64,000 nucleotides of DNA, taken from assembly GCF_007679325.1 (NCBI RefSeq), contig NZ_VEGI01000001.1:806001-870000 (forward strand). The letters run 5' to 3'. Each line of letters starts with the position of its first letter. Position 1 is the first letter of the stretch. A model generated the notes under the pieces. The model made no database searches, was not told the DNA's origin, and saw nothing but the letters and a program-made list of their open reading frames with translations. This document shows positions 59,407-64,000 of the stretch, piece after piece. Both the position numbers and the translations under genes were made by a program. This stretch comes from Arthrobacter sp. U41. GTDB lineage: Bacteria; Actinomycetota; Actinomycetes; Actinomycetales; Micrococcaceae.

Positions 59407-60499
59407 CGGTCCGCCAGCGGATGCCGGCGTCGATGAAGTCGTCGATTTCGCCGTCGAACACGGCCGAGGTGTTGCCCACTTCGTGTTCCGTGCGGAGATC
59501 CTTGACCATCTGGTAGGGGTTCAGGACGTACGAACGCATCTGGTCCCCCCAGGATGCCTTGACGTCGCCGGCGAACGCCTTCTTCTCGGCGTCCTCCTGT
59601 TCCTTCTTCAGCAGCAGCAGCCGGGACTGCAGCACACGCAGGGCGGCGGCACGGTTCTGCAGCTGGGACTTCTCGTTCTGCATGGACACCACGGTGCCGG
59701 TGGGGATGTGGGTCAGGCGCACGGCGGAGTCCGTGGTGTTGACGGACTGGCCGCCCGGGCCGGAGGACCGGAAGACGTCGACGCGGATCTCGTTGTCCGG
59801 GATGTCGATAGAGTCCGTCTGCTCGATCAGCGGGATGACCTCGACGGCGGCGAACGAGGTCTGTCGGCGGCCCTGGTTGTCGAAGGGGCTGATCCGGACC
59901 AGCCGGTGCGTGCCGGCCTCGACGCTGAGCGTGCCGTAGGCGTAGGGGGCCTTGACCTCGAATGTGGCGGACTTCAGCCCGGCTTCTTCTGCGTAGGAGG
60001 TATCCATGATGGTGGTCGGGTAGCCGTGGCGTTCGGCCCAGCGCAGGTACATCCGCATCAGCATCTCGGCGAAGTCCGCGGCGTCCACTCCCCCGGCGCC
60101 GGCGCGGATGGTGACCACCGCTTCGCGCTCGTCGAACTCGCCGGACAGCAGGGTCACCACTTCAAGGTCCTTCAGCGCCTTGCGGATCGATTCGAGTTCG
60201 GCGGCGGCCTCCCCCATGGAGTCGGCGTCGTCCTCGTCCTGGCCCAGCTCCACGAGGACTTCGAGGTCGTCGATCCGGGCCGTGAGGGAGTCCAGGCGGG
60301 CCAGCTCCGACTGGCGGTGCGAGAGCCTCGAGGTGATCACCTGGGCGGCCGCGGGGTCGTCCCACAGATTGGGTTCGCCGGCCCGTTCGCTGAGTTCGGC
60401 GATGTCTTCCTTCAGCGCCTCGACATTCGAAACGTTCTCGATGGAGGCGTAGGTGGCGCGCAGGGCGCGGATTTCTGCGGGAAAATCAATGTTTGCCAT
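59384..60499 (-). CDS. prfB: Peptide chain release factor 2
   Basis: A 371-residue class I release factor. The stop-recognition motif SPF is in [12 protein letters not shown], and the catalytic GGQ in [22 protein letters not shown]. The reading frame is continuous from the first codon, with no programmed frameshift, as is usual in actinobacteria. It ends translation at UGA and UAA. It precedes ftsE in the typical prfB-ftsE-ftsX-M23-smpB-ssrA order. Confidence 0.97.
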   Translation of the reverse strand: MANIDFPAEIRALRATYASIENVSNVEALKEDIAELSERAGEPNLWDDPAAAQVITSRLSHRQSELARLDSLTARIDDLEVLVELGQDEDDADSMGEAAAELESIRKALKDLEVVTLLSGEFDEREAVVTIRAGAGGVDAADFAEMLMRMYLRWAERHGYPTTIMDTSYAEEAGLKSATFEVKAPYAYGTLSVEAGTHRLVRISPFDNQGRRQTSFAAVEVIPLIEQTDSIDIPDNEIRVDVFRSSGPGGQSVNTTDSAVRLTHIPTGTVVSMQNEKSQLQNRAAALRVLQSRLLLLKKEQEDAEKKAFAGDVKASWGDQMRSYVLNPYQMVKDLRTEHEVGNTSAVFDGEIDDFIDAGIRWRTDNRNADK

Positions 60500-60585
60500 G
60501 GTTTTTTAACCCTACGCTATCCGTGCGGGCCGCCCGGACTTGATGGCGGGGCTGGTCCCATTAGCGGCCACCGGGCGGCGGCGGG

Positions 60586-61056
60586 CTACCGCGTGAGCCG
60601 GGAACGCGCCGTCGAACTGGCCTCGATCCGGATCCCGTCGGGGACCAGGAAGCTGACCACGGGCGGGTGGACGGCAGCACTGAGCACCACAACTGCGGTG
60701 GAACCGTCCGGGCTGCCCGTCCCCGGTCCGACCGCCAGGGCGCTGAACCGTGCGAAGGCGCCGCTGCGGTCCAGGAACTCGGCGGCGGCGCCGCTCACAC
60801 GCGCGCCGGTCAGGACGGCGGTGGGGCTGCCGCCGGCACTCTCCAACTGTCCGAGGGTGAAACTGTCCGCGGCCGCCACCGAGGCGCCGTCGGCCAGCGA
60901 AAGGAGCTTCTTGTGCTCGATGTAGACGCTCGAGGCGGCTGTGACGACGGTGGCCAGCAGGAGGGCAAGCAGGACAAAGCCGATGATCAGCACCATCAGT
61001 TGCCCGTCCTCGGTGCGGGCTGCCGGGCTCCGCGGCGGGCGCAGGGATGCCGTCAC
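60586..61056 (-). CDS. Pilus assembly TadG/TadE-related protein
   Basis: A 156-residue protein with one N-terminal membrane segment (LMVLIIGFVLLALLLATVVTAA) and an alanine-rich extracytoplasmic part (KKLLSLADGASVAAADSF). This matches the Rv3657c/TadG-like proteins of actinobacterial Tad clusters. The start GTG 61056 overlaps the upstream gene's TGA (GTGA). It is the last gene of the cluster in this window. Confidence 0.75.
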   Translation of the reverse strand: MTASLRPPRSPAARTEDGQLMVLIIGFVLLALLLATVVTAASSVYIEHKKLLSLADGASVAAADSFTLGQLESAGGSPTAVLTGARVSGAAAEFLDRSGAFARFSALAVGPGTGSPDGSTAVVVLSAAVHPPVVSFLVPDGIRIEASSTARSRLTR

Positions 61057-61496
61057 CGGAAGCGGCCCACCAGTTGCGTGGCCGAGGCGCTCAGCTGCCC
61101 GGCGTTCAGGTGGAGGGCCTCGCTGAACGGAACGAACGGCAACGGAACCGTCAGGTGCACGGTGACTGTTACGGCCGAGCCGGCAGCCATGCAGTCCGCC
61201 GGGGCGCAACTTGTCTCGACCCAGGCATTCGCCGCGGGGTGCCCGTGGTCGGCGAGCGCCACAAGGACGGCCTGCTCGGCGGCGGCCCGCCCGCCGGCGG
61301 CGTCGGGCTGGGCAACAAACACCTTGGCGGCCTGGTCCGCGGCGCCGACCACCGCGAAGGAGCCGCCCTGGAGCTGGCTCATCGTGATGATGAAGTAGAC
61401 CAGCGGCACCATCAGCAGGAGGGACAGGAATGTAAATTCGACCACCGCGCTTCCTTGTTCCCGCGGCTCCGTCGCGTCAGGGCTGGATGGCCGCAT
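61053..61496 (-). CDS. TadE-like pilus assembly protein
   Basis: A 147-residue TadE-like pseudopilin. EQGSAVVEFTFLSLLLMVPLVYFIITM is the TadE motif: a glycine, then a glutamate five residues on, before the membrane helix. The C-terminal part is extracellular with a possible disulfide (CAPADC). It overlaps the neighbours on both sides and belongs to the Tad pilus operon. Confidence 0.85.
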   Translation of the reverse strand: MRPSSPDATEPREQGSAVVEFTFLSLLLMVPLVYFIITMSQLQGGSFAVVGAADQAAKVFVAQPDAAGGRAAAEQAVLVALADHGHPAANAWVETSCAPADCMAAGSAVTVTVHLTVPLPFVPFSEALHLNAGQLSASATQLVGRFR

Positions 61497-61875
61497 GCCC
61501 CTTCACCTCCAGCACGGCGCGGGGACCGATCAACCCGATGACGGGCAACGGCGCGCGGACCGTGACCTCCAGGGTCCGGATGCCCTGATAGGTGGCTTCT
61601 CCAGTGGTCACGTCGGTGGCGAACTCAGGGTTGAGCGCCACCCCGATCAGCTGCGCGGTCCGGTCCCTGGCATCGCCGGCGCCGCGGTCCGCGAGGGTGC
61701 CGTATCTGGCGCCCGAGGCCGCGGCGTCGATCAGGGTGTTCCGGACGTGGAGAACCAGGGTGAGCTGGACGATGGCGAGGAAGAACAGCGTCAGGAGTCC
61801 GCCCACGAGGACGAAGTCCACCACCGCCGAACCGCGCTCGTCCGGCCGGCCCCGGCGCGCGGCGGGGACCCGCAC
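61477..61875 (-). CDS. TadE-like pilus assembly protein
   Basis: A 132-residue second TadE-like protein with DERGSAVVDFVLVGGLLTLFFLAIVQL. Position five is aspartate in VVDF where glutamate is more common. It overlaps the next gene by 20 bp and may pair with it as minor pseudopilins. The start at 61875 is 3 bp after the preceding small gene. Confidence 0.85.
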   Translation of the reverse strand: MRVPAARRGRPDERGSAVVDFVLVGGLLTLFFLAIVQLTLVLHVRNTLIDAAASGARYGTLADRGAGDARDRTAQLIGVALNPEFATDVTTGEATYQGIRTLEVTVRAPLPVIGLIGPRAVLEVKGHAAIQP

Positions 61876-61878
61876 GTG

Positions 61879-62127
61879 TTACTGCCCCACCTTGTCCATG
61901 GCCTGGTTGAAGAGTCCTTCCAGCGCCGGGCCGGCGAGGGCTAGGAGGGCGGCGACAAGGACGGCCGACATCAGGGTGATCATCACCCAGCCCGGCACAT
62001 CGCCCCGCTCGCGGTGATCGCCGGGCCGTCCGGACTGCCGTTCGCTGGCGCCGTACGCCCGCGACTGCCCGGGCACGAGGTTGATGGTGCACAGCACCAG
62101 CGCCATGCGGTTCAGGATCTGTTTCAC
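61879..62127 (-). CDS. Small Flp-pilin-like protein of the Tad cluster
   Basis: An 82-residue protein. The C-terminal half is a hydrophobic segment (GWVMITLMSAVLVAALLALAGPALEGLF), similar to Flp pilins, preceded by a long charged N-terminus. The Glu at +5 after the Gly that marks prepilin processing is not visible, so it may not be a normal pilin. It lies between tadC and the TadE genes. Confidence 0.55.
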   Translation of the reverse strand: MKQILNRMALVLCTINLVPGQSRAYGASERQSGRPGDHRERGDVPGWVMITLMSAVLVAALLALAGPALEGLFNQAMDKVGQ

Positions 62128-62197
62128 GGTTCTCCCTTTGGTCGGTGGTTCGGTTTACTGACTGCTGCTTCCGCGCGGTACCCGTGGCCCCCGCGTC

Positions 62198-63139
62198 CTA
62201 CAACCCCAGGCTGATGGCGGCCAGGCCGGGGAAGACGGCGAACACGACCGTCAGTGGCAGGACGCCGAAGACGACCGGCACCATCATGCCGATTTCCTTC
62301 TTGCCGGCCGACTCCATCAGCTCGCGCTTTGCCGTATCGCGGACGTCCTGGGCCTGGGCCCGCAGCACATCGGCGAGGGGTGTCCCCCGCTCCACCGCCA
62401 CGATCAGGCCGTCCACGAAGCGGAGCAACGGTCCGAGTTCCGTCCGTGAGGAGAACTCCTGCAGTGCTTCCACCAGCGGTTTTCCGGCCCGGGTCTCCGC
62501 AAGGACGCGGGTGAAGTCCTTGGACAGCTCGCCCCGGGCGCTGCGGCACACCCGGTCCAGCGCGCCGGTGGCGCTCTCACCGGCGCTGACGGCGAGCGCC
62601 ATAAGCTCGGCAATGCTGGGGAACTCCGCCATCATGCGTGCCTCCCGCCTCCGGACCTGGGCGCCCAGCAGGTAATCGCGGAACATATAGCCGCCAGCCG
62701 CGGTGCCGAGCACCAGCACAACAGCCAGAAGGGGGCTGAACCGTCCGGCTGCGCCGAAAAGCACAACGGCTCCGACCGCCGCGACAAAACCGCCCGCACC
62801 CCACAGCAGCTGTTCTGCCCGGAAATCGGCCGGCGACTTGTCAGTTCCGGCCCGTGCCAGCCGGCGGCTCAAGGCCATGGATCCGGGATTCAGCCTCCCC
62901 AGCCATGTCACGGCATCGCCGATGACCGGCCGCAGGATCCGTTCCAGGGGTCCGAACGGTGTAATGTTTCCCGGCACCGTGCGCAGGAGCCGGGATTCCA
63001 GGTTGTGGGACTTCAACTGCGGTGCGATGCGGTCAACAAACGTCGTCGGCCGCATAAACGGCAGCCTCACCAGCAATAACCAGGCACCGCCGCCAAGGAC
63101 CGCTCCACACGCCACTGCGGCGGCCATAAGCCCGGTCAC
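62198..63139 (-). CDS. tadC: Type II secretion F-like protein TadC
   Basis: A 313-residue T2SS F-domain protein. Hydrophobic segments lie at the N-terminus, mid-protein (FVAAVGAVVLFGAAG) and C-terminus (VFGVLPLTVVFAVFPG). The cytoplasmic part carries ESATGALDRVCRSARGELSKDFTRVL, characteristic of TadC. It forms the inner-membrane platform of the Tad pilus with TadB, whose gene overlaps by 4 bp. Confidence 0.85.
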   Translation of the reverse strand: MTGLMAAAVACGAVLGGGAWLLLVRLPFMRPTTFVDRIAPQLKSHNLESRLLRTVPGNITPFGPLERILRPVIGDAVTWLGRLNPGSMALSRRLARAGTDKSPADFRAEQLLWGAGGFVAAVGAVVLFGAAGRFSPLLAVVLVLGTAAGGYMFRDYLLGAQVRRREARMMAEFPSIAELMALAVSAGESATGALDRVCRSARGELSKDFTRVLAETRAGKPLVEALQEFSSRTELGPLLRFVDGLIVAVERGTPLADVLRAQAQDVRDTAKRELMESAGKKEIGMMVPVVFGVLPLTVVFAVFPGLAAISLGL

Positions 63140-63990
63140 CGGAGCACCCTCTCGTCTTCCGGCAAAGCCCCGATGCGCAGCATAACGGCATAGGAGATCA
63201 GGGAGACCGCCAGTCCGCCCAGCAGGACGGCTGTGCCGAGCGGGGTGTTGTAGGCGGCGACTGCTTCGGGCCGGCTCGCCAGCAGCACCAACACGATCCA
63301 GGGTGCTGCGACCGCGAGCCGGGCGGCGTTGACGGTCCAGGACTGCCGGGCTTCCAGTTCGCTTCTGGTGCGTGCACTCTCCCGGAGGAATTCCGCCAGG
63401 GTCCCCAACAGCCGGCCGAGATCCGAGCCGCCCACTTCCCTGGTCAGCCGGAGCGCCTCGACGATCCGGTCGGCCACGGGATCCGCCAGACGGTCCTTGA
63501 GCCGCGTGAGCGAGGGATCAAACTGCCCTCCCGAACGGTAGTCGGAACCAAAATCGCGGAACACGTGGCGGAGTTCGTCAGGGCCCTTGTCGCCCAACTG
63601 GATGAGGGCTTCCGGCAGGGAGAGACCGGCCCGGATGGCCGACCGCAGGTGGTCGACGACGTCGGGCCAGAGCTGGCGCAACACAGCGGCGCGCTTCCGC
63701 GCACGCCATTTCACGATGGCCATGGGAAGCCAGCCCCCGAACAGGCCAAAACAGCCCGCGATGGGCCATGACCTGGTGACGGCGAAGAACACGAGTGTGG
63801 TGAACACGCCGACGCCGATGCAGCTTGCCAGCAGGCCCGGGGCGCTGACCTTTTCGATGCCCGCGGTCCGCAGCAGGTCCTCGAGACGGTTGCGCCGCGG
63901 GCCGGGCCTTGCCTTCGCGGGCTGCTCCCACGCAGACCACCAGATCAACAGGAGACCCGCGCCGGCGAGCATTCCGAACATCGCCGCCAT
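63136..63990 (-). CDS. tadB: Type II secretion F-like protein TadB
   Basis: A 284-residue F-domain protein with N-terminal helix (MAAMFGMLAGAGLLLIWW) and SLPEALIQLGDKGPDELRHVFRDFGSDYRSGGQFDPSL. ATG 63990 is 10 bp from the window edge, so a longer start cannot be excluded. The next gene upstream, off the edge, is expected to be the secretion ATPase TadA. It overlaps tadC by 4 bp. Confidence 0.85.
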   Translation of the reverse strand: MAAMFGMLAGAGLLLIWWSAWEQPAKARPGPRRNRLEDLLRTAGIEKVSAPGLLASCIGVGVFTTLVFFAVTRSWPIAGCFGLFGGWLPMAIVKWRARKRAAVLRQLWPDVVDHLRSAIRAGLSLPEALIQLGDKGPDELRHVFRDFGSDYRSGGQFDPSLTRLKDRLADPVADRIVEALRLTREVGGSDLGRLLGTLAEFLRESARTRSELEARQSWTVNAARLAVAAPWIVLVLLASRPEAVAAYNTPLGTAVLLGGLAVSLISYAVMLRIGALPEDERVLR

Positions 63991-64000
63991 CAGCGCGGCT

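Noticed and set aside
59384..60499. Programmed frameshift in prfB
   Set aside because: The frame is open from the ATG without an in-frame TGA near codon 25, so no frameshift is needed.

Overview
The window is a high-GC actinobacterial chromosome segment, most likely from the Micrococcaceae (Arthrobacter or Pseudarthrobacter type). This is inferred from the rho with a long R/D/N-rich insertion, the fused E2-E1 2-oxoglutarate enzyme (Kgd), a SigR/RsrA pair, a 24-residue bL37 gene, a DUF222-HNH protein, GuaB1 and a tmRNA tag ending in DFALAA. Nothing looks like a prophage, integron or CRISPR array. Most of it is core chromosome with a few accessory modules.

Layout. 1-8212 (minus): argS-lysA-hom-thrC-thrB, an operon for arginyl-tRNA synthesis and aspartate-family amino acids, followed by the 5' part of rho. 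8425-11329 (plus): an FMN-binding lipoprotein, an ApbE flavin transferase and an RnfD/NqrB-like membrane domain fused to a ferredoxin-reductase module, a candidate electron-export system. 11416-15359: tRNA-Arg(CCG), a small membrane protein, a SRPBCC protein, a protealysin-like M4 peptidase with its emfourin-type inhibitor, a GlxA-type regulator and a small membrane protein. 15507-26435: hrpA, HIT protein, Zn alcohol dehydrogenase, ASCH protein, DUF222-HNH protein, rhodanese, a Cds1-like cysteine desulfhydrase and a metallo-hydrolase. 26539-32168: Zur, a DHA2 efflux pump with its TetR regulator, and a zinc ABC transporter under a 31-bp palindrome. 32278-43208: two CNNM/CBS proteins, guaB1, kgd, a degenerate SGNH protein, a DUF4097-PadR pair and bL37. 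43313-48554: rsrA/sigR, doxX, aroA, rsgA, hisN. 48659-54882: hemA, a class V aminotransferase behind a SAM-IV riboswitch, a methyltransferase, a DtxR-type regulator, two crcB genes and small proteins. 54977-60499 (minus): tmRNA, smpB, an M23 peptidase, ftsX, ftsE, prfB. 60586-63990 (minus): a Tad pilus cluster running off the right edge.

The most striking structure is at 13727-13841. Between the M4 peptidase stop codon and the emfourin gene lies an array of about 17-bp repeats. Every unit begins with ATG or GTG, reads a 6- to 9-codon mini-ORF, and stops in a TGA that overlaps the next start (ATGA or GTGA). The result is an unbroken chain of six mini-ORFs from the protease stop to the inhibitor start, with no clear Shine-Dalgarno sequence of its own. 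The last three units differ only at synonymous third positions. I read this as a possible termination-reinitiation relay that sets inhibitor level relative to protease.

Other observations are the SAM-IV riboswitch in front of a SufS-like enzyme, several crisp operators (GlxA, TetR, Zur, PadR) and an SGNH protein that has lost its catalytic residues. All calls rest on reading the sequence and on family knowledge; no database search was run.
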